From: Sphingomonas glaciei
GTDB lineage: Bacteria; Pseudomonadota; Alphaproteobacteria; Sphingomonadales; Sphingomonadaceae
DNA length: 64,000 bases
Assembly (NCBI RefSeq): GCF_023380025.1
Contig: NZ_CP097253.1
Location: forward strand, 124,001-188,000
Reading direction: 5' to 3'
The translations under genes were made by a program, and so were the position numbers. Below the pieces are notes generated by a model that saw nothing but the letters and a program-made list of their open reading frames with translations, had not been told where the DNA came from and searched no databases. Of this stretch, positions 51,434 to 60,947 are shown in pieces; position 1 is the stretch's first letter, and each line of letters starts with the position of its first letter.

Positions 51434-53815
51434 ATGGCTGTCGTTGAAGAGCGTGATGGGATGACTGGCGGCAGCAGCCTGGCGACGGAGCCGCTGTATC
51501 TCGACGGAGTGCAGGGGAGCGCCGTCATCGCGGCTGCTGCGACGTCGGTCTGGACGGTCGATCAGATCGCCAATCAGCTCGCCTTCGGTTATTGGGGAGG
51601 GGCGAAGCACGCCTGGGACTTGTCGGCCGGCGGTCGAAGCATCTGGTTCGATGTTTCCGCACTGACCGCAAGCGGCCAGGCCCATGCCCGTGCGGCACTG
51701 GATCTCTGGGCGGACGTCACCGGCATCCGGTTCATCGACATGCCCGGCAGCAGCGGCAGCAACGGCATCAAGTTCGACGACGATCAGGAAGGCGCCTTCA
51801 CCTCCACCCAATTTTCGTTCGGCCGCATCCAGTCGGCGACGATCAACATCAGTCGAGACTGGATCGCCGGAAGCAGCGGCAATCTCAACAGCTATGCTTT
51901 CCAGACCTACGTTCACGAAATCGGCCATGCCCTGGGTCTCGGCCATGCCGGCGATTACAACGAAACCGCCACCTACGGGGTGGACGCGAAATATCTGAAC
52001 GACGGTTGGCCGATGACGATCATGTCGTATTTCGACCAGCGGGAGAACACCTACTTCAGCGGCCAGAACTATTCGTTCAACTTCGTCACGACCCCCCAAC
52101 TAGCCGACATCGCCGCAACCGTCCTTCTCTACGGGATGCCGACTTCGACGCGTCTCGGTGACACGGTTTACGGGTTCAATTCCACGGCCGGACGCGCTGT
52201 GTTCGATGCGACGAAATATGCGTCGGTGAGCTACACGATCATCGACAGCGGTGGGACCGACACGCTCGACTATTCGGGCTTCTCGGCAAATCAGCTGATC
52301 GACCTGCGACCCGCGAATTTTTCCAACGTGGGTTCGAGTATCGGCAATGTAGCGATTGCGATCGGCACGACGATCGAGAATGCCGTCGGCGGGAGTGGTG
52401 ACGATCGTATCATCGGCAACGATGTCGGCAACGCTATCAACGGCGGGCCTGGCAACGACGTGCTGGAAGGACGTTCGGGAAACGACCTGCTGACGGGCGG
52501 CCCGGGTGCCGACGTACTGAGCGGCGGGACGGGCGTCGACACGCTCTTCGGAGGCGACGGGCAGGATCTTTTTACCGATCTGATGGTCAATTTCAGCGGG
52601 GACACGATCGGCGATCTGACGACAGCCGACGCAATTGTTCTGAGCGATGCGAGCTTGCCCTCCTTCCAGTTTTCGCTGGTCGGCAAGGTCCTGAGCTTCA
52701 TCGGTGGGACTATCACCTTTTCAAACAGCCTGGGCGGTCCGCTCGTCGCAAACACGGCGTCCACCGGTGGAGTGAAGCTGACACTTGCGAAGCAATTCGC
52801 CGATCCCACCGGAATCCTGGTCAGCAACTTCGCGGTCGGGGCGGGTGGCTGGTCGACGCAGGACCTTTATCCACGGCACATCGCGGACGTTAACGGCGAT
52901 GGGTTCGGCGACATCGTGGGTTTCGGCTCCCAGGGCGTGCTTGTTTCCTACGGAGCGGCACTAAGCGGATTCACCCCGGCCAAGATGGCCACCGGTCATT
53001 TCGGGTCGAATACGGGCTGGATCAGCGACAATCTCTTTTATCGTGAATTGGCCGACATCAATGGCGATGGCCGTGCCGACATTATCGGCTTTGGCATCGC
53101 CGGCACCCTCACGGCGATTGCGAAAGCCGATGGGAGCTTCGCCGACCCGGTCACCGGGCTGCTGGATTTCGGCATCAACCAGGGATGGACGACGCAGGAA
53201 GGCTTCGCTCGGGCTACCGGCGACGTGAACGGTGACGGCAAGGCCGACCTGATCGGCTTCGGCTCAGCAGGAACACTCGTCGCGCTCGGCAAGGGCGACG
53301 GTACTTTCCAGGAAACACGGTTTTCGCTCGCCGACTATGGGGTGCGGCAGGGCTGGACCAGCGACAATTCGTTTCGCCGGATGCTTGCCGACGTGAATGG
53401 CGATGGCTCCGACGATATCGTTGGTTTCGGCTACGCAGGTGCGCTGGTGTCGCTCTCCAATGGCGATGGCACCTTCACCAGTGCCCGATTGATCCTGAAC
53501 AACTTTGGCCTTCAGCAGGGCTGGTCGAGCCAGAACAGCTTCAGCAGGGACATCGCTGACGTCAACGGCGACGGTTTTGCGGACATCGTTGGCTTTGGAG
53601 CCGCCGGAACCTATGTGGCTTACGGTACGGCCAATGGTACCTTTTCGGAAGCAAGGCTCGACGTCGAGAACTTCGCCGCGAAGCAGGGCTGGACGAACGA
53701 TGCGATTTATCATCGAGAACTGGCCGATATAAACGGCGACGGCCGCATCGACGTCGTGGGTTTCGGGGCAGCCGGAGTTCTGGCCGGCGTGAATCAAGGT
53801 CACTGGCTGGCATAG
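51434..53815 (+). CDS. Serralysin-type RTX metalloprotease with six FG-GAP repeats (793 aa)
   Basis: There is no N-terminal signal peptide. A metzincin catalytic domain carries HEIGHALGLGH at residues 161-171 and the Met-turn IMSYFD (Met197). RTX calcium-binding nonapeptides lie around residues 335-380 (GGPGNDVLE, SGNDLLTGGPGAD, GGDGQDLF). Residues 480-793 hold six FG-GAP/VCBS-like repeats with D-x-NGDG at D485, D541, D597, D653, D709 and D765, an exact 56-residue period. Secretion by a type I system is expected; no such exporter is adjacent, although a TolC-type channel lies 5 kb on. It is followed by a PEPxxWA-CTERM gene. Confidence 0.93.
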   Translation: MAVVEERDGMTGGSSLATEPLYLDGVQGSAVIAAAATSVWTVDQIANQLAFGYWGGAKHAWDLSAGGRSIWFDVSALTASGQAHARAALDLWADVTGIRFIDMPGSSGSNGIKFDDDQEGAFTSTQFSFGRIQSATINISRDWIAGSSGNLNSYAFQTYVHEIGHALGLGHAGDYNETATYGVDAKYLNDGWPMTIMSYFDQRENTYFSGQNYSFNFVTTPQLADIAATVLLYGMPTSTRLGDTVYGFNSTAGRAVFDATKYASVSYTIIDSGGTDTLDYSGFSANQLIDLRPANFSNVGSSIGNVAIAIGTTIENAVGGSGDDRIIGNDVGNAINGGPGNDVLEGRSGNDLLTGGPGADVLSGGTGVDTLFGGDGQDLFTDLMVNFSGDTIGDLTTADAIVLSDASLPSFQFSLVGKVLSFIGGTITFSNSLGGPLVANTASTGGVKLTLAKQFADPTGILVSNFAVGAGGWSTQDLYPRHIADVNGDGFGDIVGFGSQGVLVSYGAALSGFTPAKMATGHFGSNTGWISDNLFYRELADINGDGRADIIGFGIAGTLTAIAKADGSFADPVTGLLDFGINQGWTTQEGFARATGDVNGDGKADLIGFGSAGTLVALGKGDGTFQETRFSLADYGVRQGWTSDNSFRRMLADVNGDGSDDIVGFGYAGALVSLSNGDGTFTSARLILNNFGLQQGWSSQNSFSRDIADVNGDGFADIVGFGAAGTYVAYGTANGTFSEARLDVENFAAKQGWTNDAIYHRELADINGDGRIDVVGFGAAGVLAGVNQGHWLA

Positions 53816-53990
53816 CGACGCTCGGCCCGACCCTTCCAAACCTAGCTGTCGTCAGAAGTGAACTGGCCCGTATTGGCACAGCGGAGGATCACCTGTTTCG
53901 CCTTCCCGGAACGGTGATAGTAAGCCGGAAGTTAACAGGAAAGAAAACGGCCTGTATCACCGGGATCGGTGTCGTTTGTAGGAGATTGCC

Positions 53991-54572
53991 ATGAAGTCGC
54001 TGAACTATGCAGTAGCTGCTGCGATCGCCACAAGCAGTCTTTCAAGCGCTGCCGATGCGGCGGAAATCGTCACGTCGGGCGAAAATGCGACGACGGTGCA
54101 GGTTGCCAATCTCGACGCTGGTGCGAACAACAGCTTCACCATCGGCTTCAGCGATGCGAACCTGACCAATCCCTTTGCCGAATTGCTGACGTTCACCACC
54201 GACGTCGCCGGGATGTTGAATCTGTTTGTAGGAACGACGGGTGCGTCGGCCGAGAACAATGTGACCTTCAGCAACGTCTTCCTGACCGGCACTGGCCTGC
54301 CGAATCCGAATGGCGTGCCGCTGTCGCAGGTGCTGTTCGACCCGAACGATACCTTCGTCCGGAACATGGTCGCAGTCGGACCGGGCACCTACACCCTCAA
54401 CATTCAGGGCAATCCGGGAACGCAGAACGGCTCGCTCTCCGGCAACGTCGCCTTTGTCGCCGCGGCGGTTCCTGAGCCGGGCACCTGGGCCATGATGCTC
54501 GTCGGCTTCGGCGCAATTGGTTTCTCGATGCGCCGTCGCCGGACGCAACGGCCTGTCCTTCAGCTCGGCTGA
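53991..54572 (+). CDS. PEPxxWA-CTERM sorting-domain protein, FxxPxx-type exported protein
   Basis: The 193-residue protein has a signal peptide (MKSLNYAVAAAIATSS) and a beta-rich body full of Asn/Thr/Gly. The C-terminus is VPEPGTWAMMLVGFGAIGF then RRRR, the PEPxxWA variant of the PEP-CTERM sorting signal recognised by exosortase-type systems. It should be processed at the membrane and exported to the envelope or matrix. No exosortase gene is in the window. The ribosome-binding site TAGGAG is strong. Confidence 0.9.
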   Translation: MKSLNYAVAAAIATSSLSSAADAAEIVTSGENATTVQVANLDAGANNSFTIGFSDANLTNPFAELLTFTTDVAGMLNLFVGTTGASAENNVTFSNVFLTGTGLPNPNGVPLSQVLFDPNDTFVRNMVAVGPGTYTLNIQGNPGTQNGSLSGNVAFVAAAVPEPGTWAMMLVGFGAIGFSMRRRRTQRPVLQLG

Positions 54573-54599
54573 CCTTCTTACAGCTGTCCATTATCGTTG

Positions 54600-54627
54600 A
54601 ATGGCCCGGCTTGATCGCCGGGCCATT
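54600..54627 (+). terminator. Intrinsic terminator after the PEP-CTERM gene
   Basis: AATGGCCCGGC (54600-54610) and GCCGGGCCATT (54617-54627) form a perfect 11-bp stem with a six-base loop, 27 bp after the stop, followed by T residues. Confidence 0.8.
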
Positions 54628-54763
54628 TCGACTCGTGGTCGCCAACGGCAGCGGTTGAGCGCAATCTGGCGTGGGCCGGGAGGGTTTCGCGCCCCCTTTG
54701 CCTTGATCGTGGCTGAACGATGCAGCCAGTGTAAAGTAATGCGGTTTGCTTAGTTGGCGCCGA

Positions 54764-54973
54764 ATGCAGAATACCATCCAGCGCGCCTTGGAAGTGGCAC
54801 CGGAATGCAGCACGCTGAAAGAGCTTCGTCAGCGGCTCGCGAGCGAAGGCCACAGCCACATTCACGCGCACCTTGGCGGATTGGGCATACAGCGACAATT
54901 GCGCGCGCTCTTCAACCAGCGGCAGGGGCAACGCCAACGCGGAACTCGCTCCGACTGCCCGGCATCGTCATGA
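54764..54973 (+). CDS. Small protein of unknown function (69 aa)
   Basis: The first 52 residues (from MQNTIQRALEVAPECS to LRALFN) look like a compact helical domain with the pattern TLKELRQRLASEGHSHIHAHLGG. This resembles short helical proteins often left unannotated in sphingomonads. The tail is basic and low-complexity. No clear ribosome-binding site is visible, so expression is uncertain. It lies alone between a terminator and tRNA-Cys. Confidence 0.5.
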   Translation: MQNTIQRALEVAPECSTLKELRQRLASEGHSHIHAHLGGLGIQRQLRALFNQRQGQRQRGTRSDCPASS

Positions 54974-55074
54974 ACAGACTTGCTGGTGCCGTGAGGATGC
55001 GAGCGTCTGCGCACACGCGCTCGACCCAAGCCTTCAGATAAATCAGGCGCCGTCGCCGACCGTTACGATGTAAA

Positions 55075-55148
55075 TGGAGGCCCGACCGGGAATCGAACCC
55101 GGGTGCGAGGATTTGCAGTCCTCTACGTCACCACTCCGCCATCGGGCC
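55075..55148 (-). tRNA. tRNA-Cys (anticodon GCA)
   Basis: A full cloverleaf is visible on the minus strand: acceptor GGCCCGA / TCGGGCC, T-loop GGTTCGATTCC and anticodon GCA at 55114-55116 within CTGCAAA. The encoded 3' CCA is present after the discriminator T. Length is 74 nt. It lies between an orphan small gene and the M16 peptidase gene. Confidence 0.97.
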
Positions 55149-55189
55149 CCGATGCAGCGCGTCCCCTAAGCAGGGGCGCCGCGGGCCTG

Positions 55190-58075
55190 TCAATCTTTGC
55201 GCGACGACAGGACGGCCGGAAGGGGTGGTTTCGCCTCGTTTCCCTTGACCACCTGGATCCGGAATGCCTTGGGCCCGAGCAGGTAGCGCGCGGCCGCCTG
55301 CTTCAAGACGGCGGGGGTCACGGCTTCCAGGTCGGTCCGCTGAGTGCGGATGCTTTCGGCGGTGAACGGGTCCTCGATGTCCTCAAGCGCCCCCATCCAA
55401 TAGCCGTTGCCATCGCGCGACCGCTCGATCGCCGCCAGCATAGGGCGTCGCGCGCGGGCGAGTTCGTCGGCGTCCACCGGCTTGGACGCCAGGTCGTCGG
55501 CGATCCGCTGGGCGGCGGCGAAAAAGCCGGGCAGGCTGGCCGGCGGTGCCTCGACCTGCGCCGCGAGATAGCCGTAGCTGCCCCAGGTCGATGACGCGCC
55601 ATGCACTGCCGAGGGGGCATAGCTGACGCCTTCCTTTTCGCGCAGCTCGTCGGTCAGGCGCAGCTGGAACACCGCGCCGAGTAGGGTAAGCGTGCGCGCC
55701 AGCTGGCGGGTCTCGGGCGAATAGCCGGTGGTCGGCCAGGCGATCATCCCCACCGCTTGGTCTTCGCGGCCCCTGTGGGAGAGGGTCACCATCCCGCCCG
55801 CCGGCGGCGGCGGGAACACCATCGGTCCGGCTGGCGGGTTGCTGTCGGCGCGGGCGGGCAGGGCGCCAAAGGTCGCCGCGGTCTGGGCGATCGCCTGGTC
55901 GACCGTGATGTCGCCGGCCATGATGATCTCGATCCGCCCCGAACGAAGCGCCGGATCGACCAAGGTCCTGGCGTCGGCGATGCTGCTCGCCCGCATCGCG
56001 GTCCGGCTCGGCACCTCCCAGCGCTTGTCGCCCGAGCGCAGCAGCAGCCCGAGATCGCGGCTCAGCACCCCGTTCGGCGAACTTTCGAAGCGATCGTGGA
56101 TCGAGGCCGCCTGCGACTTGATCCGCTCCCATCCGAGTGGCCGCCACCCGGGCTCGGAGACATAAGCGGCGAGCAGCTGCATTTGGGTCGGGAGGTCCTC
56201 CCGGCGGGTCGCGCCGGCGAGGACGAAACGGTCGTCGTCGACTACGAAGCCCGCCCCCACCAGCTTGCCGGTCAGCGCGCGATTGACCCCGTCGGCATCG
56301 AGCTTGCCGGTGCCGCCGAAGGTAAAGGCATTGCCCAGTGCCCATTCCGGGCTCGGCCGGTCGGCCGGCATGGCGAGCCGCCCGTCACCGAAGCGGACGC
56401 TGACCAGCACCTGCTCCTTGCGCGCCGCGCTCGGCCGGACGGTCAGCCGCACGCCGTTGGCGAAGCGGACGTGGGTCGCGCCGATCTCGGCGAACTCGCG
56501 GCGCTCGGCGATCTTTCCGGCGGTGCCGAAGGTCGAATAGGGCCAAGCGATCCGGGCCTGCGCCAGCGGCGGGGTGACCGCCACCTTGCGCGAGGCGTCG
56601 TAGGCCGCGAGCGCGGCCTCGGTGGTCACCAGCGGCCGCGGAAGGCTGAGGTACAGCAGCGGCCCTGATCCCGAGAACAGCCGGCGCGCCGCGGCACCGA
56701 TCCGGGCAGGGGTGAGGGTCGGCGCGACCCCTTCGTAAAAGGCCAGCCGGTCGGCTGGGCTGGTCACAACCTTGTCGCGGTCGACCGCCGCCACCACGCC
56801 CTCCGCCAGCCCGGCGCTGGTCCGGGTCGAGGCCGAGGCGACCGCGGCCTGAAGCGCGGTGCGAACTCCGGTCACCTCGCGCTCGATCTCGTCGGCGGTC
56901 ACCCCATGGTCGACCAGCCGGCGTTGTTCCTGGTCCATAGCGGTCAGCGCGGTGCGCCAGTCACCCAGCCGTGCTTCGGCCGACATGCCGGTCGTCGCGG
57001 CAGTCTCCTCCAGCTCGGAGCTGAATACCCGCGCCGCGATGAACGGCGGCCGGCCATCCTGCTGCGCGAGCTTTTCCAGCCGGCGGTTAAGGATGGTCGC
57101 GGCCAGCTGCTCCTCGAGCTCGCGAGTACGCTGCGCGACGCTGTCGGGTGAAAGGTCGGGCGGCCGCACCCAATTGATCGTCATCGACGCTGCGAACGAG
57201 GGATCGACGAACACGCGTCCTTCGGTTTGGCGGGGGGAGGGGCGGCCCTGGTCAGCGGGCGTGCCGGCGGGACCGACGCCTTTCCAATCGCCGAACTGGG
57301 TCTGCAACCGGCGCTCGATATCGGCCGGATCGACGTCGCCGACCACCACCAGGGTCGCACGCTCGGGCCGGTACCAGGCCCGGTAATAGTCGAGCAGGCG
57401 CTGGCGCGGTGCGGTGCGGATGATCTCGGTTGTGCCGATCGGAAGCCGCTGGCCGAGGCGCTGGCCGGGGTAGAGCCAGGCCAGCTGGTCGACCAGCATG
57501 CGATAGCCGGGGGTGGCGCGGGCGCGTTCCTCCGACAGGACGATGCCCCGTTCGCGGTCGAGCGCGGCAGCGTCGATGGTCGCCCGCCCGGCCACTTCGC
57601 GCAGCAGGAACATCGCCTCGTCGAGCGTCGCCTTGTCGGTCTGCGGCAGGTCGAGCTTGAACACCGTCTGCCCGAAGCTGGTCGAGGCATTGGTGTCGGG
57701 CCCGAACCGCAGTCCGGCCCGCTCCAGCCGCCGCACGAACTCGCCCTCCGGCACGTTCTGCGTGCCGTTCAGCACCATATGCTCGAGGAAATGGGCCAGC
57801 CCGCGCTGGTCGTCGGCCTCGTTGAGCGATCCGGTGTTGATCCGCAGCCGCACCGCCGCAACCCCCGGCGGGGTCTTGTTGCGGCGGATGACGTAGCGCA
57901 GCCCGTTCGACAGCGTGCCCAGCTTGAGCTCGGGATCGGCGCGCAGCCCGTCGCCGCGCATCCATCCACCGGCGTCGGCCGCTACGACTGGGCGAGCCGA
58001 AGCAGCAGTGGCGGCAAGGCTCGTGCCGGCCAGCAGAACAAGGGTCGCCAAAGCCGCGCGGCGCATCACGAACAT
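55190..58075 (-). CDS. M16-family zinc peptidase (double-module pitrilysin-like, exported)
   Basis: The 961-residue protein opens with a signal peptide (MFVMRRAALATLVLLAGTSLAATA). The N-terminal M16 module has the inverted zinc motif HFLEH near residue 95 with downstream Glu residues. A second M16 module lacks a zinc motif, as in other duplicated M16 proteins. It is presumably periplasmic and degrades peptides. The ATG at 58075 has AGGAG six bases upstream; the open frame continues further but without support. It is divergent from pcm across 236 bp. Confidence 0.92.
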   Translation of the reverse strand: MFVMRRAALATLVLLAGTSLAATAASARPVVAADAGGWMRGDGLRADPELKLGTLSNGLRYVIRRNKTPPGVAAVRLRINTGSLNEADDQRGLAHFLEHMVLNGTQNVPEGEFVRRLERAGLRFGPDTNASTSFGQTVFKLDLPQTDKATLDEAMFLLREVAGRATIDAAALDRERGIVLSEERARATPGYRMLVDQLAWLYPGQRLGQRLPIGTTEIIRTAPRQRLLDYYRAWYRPERATLVVVGDVDPADIERRLQTQFGDWKGVGPAGTPADQGRPSPRQTEGRVFVDPSFAASMTINWVRPPDLSPDSVAQRTRELEEQLAATILNRRLEKLAQQDGRPPFIAARVFSSELEETAATTGMSAEARLGDWRTALTAMDQEQRRLVDHGVTADEIEREVTGVRTALQAAVASASTRTSAGLAEGVVAAVDRDKVVTSPADRLAFYEGVAPTLTPARIGAAARRLFSGSGPLLYLSLPRPLVTTEAALAAYDASRKVAVTPPLAQARIAWPYSTFGTAGKIAERREFAEIGATHVRFANGVRLTVRPSAARKEQVLVSVRFGDGRLAMPADRPSPEWALGNAFTFGGTGKLDADGVNRALTGKLVGAGFVVDDDRFVLAGATRREDLPTQMQLLAAYVSEPGWRPLGWERIKSQAASIHDRFESSPNGVLSRDLGLLLRSGDKRWEVPSRTAMRASSIADARTLVDPALRSGRIEIIMAGDITVDQAIAQTAATFGALPARADSNPPAGPMVFPPPPAGGMVTLSHRGREDQAVGMIAWPTTGYSPETRQLARTLTLLGAVFQLRLTDELREKEGVSYAPSAVHGASSTWGSYGYLAAQVEAPPASLPGFFAAAQRIADDLASKPVDADELARARRPMLAAIERSRDGNGYWMGALEDIEDPFTAESIRTQRTDLEAVTPAVLKQAAARYLLGPKAFRIQVVKGNEAKPPLPAVLSSRKD

Positions 58076-58311
58076 TCGATCTCCTGCCCGAATCACAGAC
58101 ACTTGCGGTCCGGTTCGGTTAGAGCCGAGCAGCCCCGGCCTGCCAAGCGCCGTGTCCCCCGCTCTCGACCTCGCGGCTCCTCCCTTCGATAAACGGATAC
58201 GGCTCTGCTTGGCGGGACGGGCCGCGACCGTTACATGAGCATTGCCAATGACGGTGTCATAGTGCGATAAGACACTTGCAGCGATCAGCTCAGAAGGACG
58301 ACGAGAAACCG

Positions 58312-58944
58312 ATGGACTTTGCCCAGGCCCGCCGAGCGATGGTCGACAGCCAGCTTCGGCCGCAGGCGGTCACCGATCCGCTGGTGGTGGCAGCAATGGC
58401 GAGCGTTCCGCGTGAGGCCTTCGTGCCCGCGTCGTCGCAATCGATCGCCTATATCGACCGCATGGTCCCGCTCGGTAACGGCCGCTCGCTGAGCTCGGCG
58501 ATGAGCCTCGGCCGGCTGCTGAACGAGCTTCACTGCAGGCGTGGCGAGCGCGCGCTCGTGGTCGGCGCGGGCACCGGCTATAGCAGCGCCGTTCTGTCCG
58601 CGATGGGGCTGGAGGTCGTCGCGGTCGAGACCGACCCGGCCCTAGTCGCGCAGTTGCGCAGCCTGCAAGGAGTCACCGTCCACGCCGGCCCGCTCGCCGA
58701 AGGCGCGCCGTCGCATGCCCCGTTCGACATCATCCTGGTCGACGGCGAGGTCGAGCAACTACCCGACGCACTGGTCGAACAGCTGAAGCCCGGTGGCCGG
58801 CTCGCGGTCGGCCTGGTCGAAAAGGGCGTTTCGCGACTTCAGGTCGGGACACGCTCGGTTCATGGCTTCGGGCTCAAGAGCTTCGCCGATTCCGCCATGG
58901 CGCCGTTGCCGGGCTTTGCTCGGCCGGCCGTCTTCACCTTCTGA
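58312..58944 (+). CDS. pcm: Protein-L-isoaspartate O-methyltransferase
   Basis: The 210-residue Rossmann methyltransferase has the Pcm-type opening (RRAMVDSQLRPQ, VPREAFVP) and the SAM motif ALVVGAGTGYSSAVLS, with a conserved acidic VAVETDPAL. PCMT in alphaproteobacteria is regularly placed just ahead of a TolC-type gene, as here. The terminus FARPAVFTF ends in the stop overlapping the TolC ATG (TGATG). The start was chosen as the first Met before the conserved block. Confidence 0.85.
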   Translation: MDFAQARRAMVDSQLRPQAVTDPLVVAAMASVPREAFVPASSQSIAYIDRMVPLGNGRSLSSAMSLGRLLNELHCRRGERALVVGAGTGYSSAVLSAMGLEVVAVETDPALVAQLRSLQGVTVHAGPLAEGAPSHAPFDIILVDGEVEQLPDALVEQLKPGGRLAVGLVEKGVSRLQVGTRSVHGFGLKSFADSAMAPLPGFARPAVFTF

Positions 58945-60446
58945 TGCGTCAAAGAAAGCACCCTGTGCGCCATCTTCTCAGCTGCAGCGCGCTTGCCGCG
59001 CTGATCCTTGCCAGCCCCGCCGCCGCCGACACGCTGCGCGAGGCCCTGGTCTCCACCTACCGGACCAACCCCACCCTCAACGGCCAGCGCGAGGCGCTTC
59101 GGGTAAATGACGCTGGGGTCGCCATCGCGCGGGCCGCGGGTCGCCCGCAGGTCGCCGCCAACGTCGGTCTCAACCGCGACCTCACCCGCTCGGGCGTGCT
59201 CGACACCGGTCGCTCCAAGGGGCCGATCGTCTCGGGCGGTCTCGACCTCAGCGTGCCGCTGTTCCAGGGCGGCCGGGTCAAGAATTCGGTCGAGGCCGCG
59301 CGGACCCGGGTCGAGGCCGGCCGCGCCACGCTTCGCGCGGTCGAAGGCGATGTCTTCGTCCAGGCTGTCCAAGCCTATATGGACGTGATCCGCGACCGCG
59401 CGATCGTCGAGCTCAACCGCAACCAGATCGACGTTCTTTCAACCAACCTCCGGGCAACCCAGGACCGATTCCAGATCGGTGACCTGACCCGCACCGACGT
59501 CGCCCAGTCCGAAGCGCGCCTGTCACTGGCCCGCGCCAACCTTGCGCTGGCGCAGGGCCGACTGCTGTCGAGCGAGGCGTTCTACCGCCAGGTCGTCGGT
59601 CAGGCCCCGGGGCAGCTTGCCTCGCCGCCGCCGCTTCCGCCGCTGCCCACCAGCGCCGAAGAAGCCGTGCGGATCGCGCTGGTCGCCAATCCCGACGTGA
59701 TTGCGGTCGTCCGCCAGGCTCAGGCCGCCGGGATCGACGTCCGCGTCGCCGGCGCCGACCGCCTTCCGACCGTGTCGGGCGTGCTCAGCGGCGATTACGT
59801 CAACACCGTGGGCGGAAGCCAGGTCGCGGGCATTCCCCGCGCGGGCACGCAGACGACGATTGGCCTCAACACCCGCGTCCCGCTCTATCAGGGCGGCCTC
59901 CCCAGCGCGCGTATCGCTCAGGCCCGTGCGGTCGAAGGCCAGCTGCTCGAGCGGACCATCGAGACCGAGCGGGTGGTGGTCCAGTCGGTCCGTTCGGCCT
60001 TCGCCAGCGTGGTCGCGACTCGCCAGGCGATCGCCTCGAACGAGGTGGCGGTGTCGGCTGCCCAGCTCGCGCTCGAAGGCGCCCGCGCCGAACGCAGCGT
60101 CGGCACCCGCACCGTGCTCGACGTCCTTAACGCCGAGCAGGAACTGCTCAACGCGCAGGTCCAGCTGGTCAGTGCACGGCGCGACCAATATGTCGCCGGC
60201 TTCCAGCTGCTGAACGCGATGGGCCAGGCCGAGGCAGAGGATCTCGGGCTCGAGGGCGGGCCGCTCTACGACCCGATCGGCAATTACCGCCGGGTAGCCG
60301 GCCAGTGGAACGACTGGAAGAGCGAAGGCCGCTACGTGCCGCGTTCGACCCGCACCGTGTCCGCGGCGGAGGAGCCGATCGCCACTCAGCCCGGCGCGCC
60401 GATGTCCGGTCCGCCGAGCCCAGGGGTGACAATCCCTCCGCGTTGA
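58944..60446 (+). CDS. tolC: TolC-family outer membrane channel
   Basis: The 500-residue outer membrane efflux protein has a signal peptide (LLSCSALAALILASPAAA) and the duplicated OEP repeat with long alternating helices and beta segments (TLREALVSTYRTNPTLNGQ, and NELVNRN-like IVELNRNQIDVLSTN). It would complete tripartite pumps or type I secretion, and could serve the RTX protease 5 kb away. Translation is coupled to pcm. The C-terminus is Pro/Ser-rich. Confidence 0.92.
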   Translation: MRQRKHPVRHLLSCSALAALILASPAAADTLREALVSTYRTNPTLNGQREALRVNDAGVAIARAAGRPQVAANVGLNRDLTRSGVLDTGRSKGPIVSGGLDLSVPLFQGGRVKNSVEAARTRVEAGRATLRAVEGDVFVQAVQAYMDVIRDRAIVELNRNQIDVLSTNLRATQDRFQIGDLTRTDVAQSEARLSLARANLALAQGRLLSSEAFYRQVVGQAPGQLASPPPLPPLPTSAEEAVRIALVANPDVIAVVRQAQAAGIDVRVAGADRLPTVSGVLSGDYVNTVGGSQVAGIPRAGTQTTIGLNTRVPLYQGGLPSARIAQARAVEGQLLERTIETERVVVQSVRSAFASVVATRQAIASNEVAVSAAQLALEGARAERSVGTRTVLDVLNAEQELLNAQVQLVSARRDQYVAGFQLLNAMGQAEAEDLGLEGGPLYDPIGNYRRVAGQWNDWKSEGRYVPRSTRTVSAAEEPIATQPGAPMSGPPSPGVTIPPR

Positions 60447-60461
60447 GGGTAGCAGGGCAGA

Positions 60462-60902
60462 ATGGCTGGCCGCGAACCCTCGATGGAAGACATCCTCGCT
60501 TCGATCAAGAAAGTGATCGCGGAGGAAAAGGAGCTGCGCAGCACTGTCCAGGTCGCCGCGCCGCCGCCTGCCGCCCGCGTTGAGCCGGAGCCTGAGGAGC
60601 CCGCGGAGGAAGAGGTTCTCGAACTCGACCAGCCGGTGATCGAGGAGATGCAGCTTCCGCAGGTCGACCTCGGTCCGCCATTGGTCAGCGACGATGCGGC
60701 GGAGGCCAGTCGCTCGCGCCTCGCCGCGCTGCAGGAAGCCGCCGCCTCCGCGCCGCCGCCGCCCGCGGTCAATCCGCTCGAGCAGATGGTCCGCGACATG
60801 CTCCGCCCGATGCTCAAGGACTGGCTCGACCAGAACCTCCCCGGCATCGTCGACGAGCATGTGAAGCGCGAGATCGGGCGGATCACGGGGCAGGGGCTCT
60901 AG
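60462..60902 (+). CDS. popZ: PopZ-like DUF2497 polar-organising protein
   Basis: The 146-residue protein begins EPSMEDILASIKKVIAEE, the PopZ N-terminal helix that recruits client proteins. An acidic Pro/Glu linker follows. It ends in the DUF2497 oligomerisation region VRDMLRPMLKDWLDQNLPGIVDEHVKREI. In Caulobacter PopZ builds a pole-anchored hub for the ParB/origin complex. The role here is inferred by homology. It lies 15 bp after tolC. Confidence 0.93.
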   Translation: MAGREPSMEDILASIKKVIAEEKELRSTVQVAAPPPAARVEPEPEEPAEEEVLELDQPVIEEMQLPQVDLGPPLVSDDAAEASRSRLAALQEAAASAPPPPAVNPLEQMVRDMLRPMLKDWLDQNLPGIVDEHVKREIGRITGQGL

Positions 60903-60947
60903 CACCGCCACTTGCGGTTCACCGCCGCGCTGCTACGCCTCGGCGCC

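Noticed and set aside
52441..53815. CRISPR-like tandem array
   Set aside because: The regular 168-bp spacing is coding and in frame, encoding FG-GAP repeats; there are no identical short repeats with spacers.
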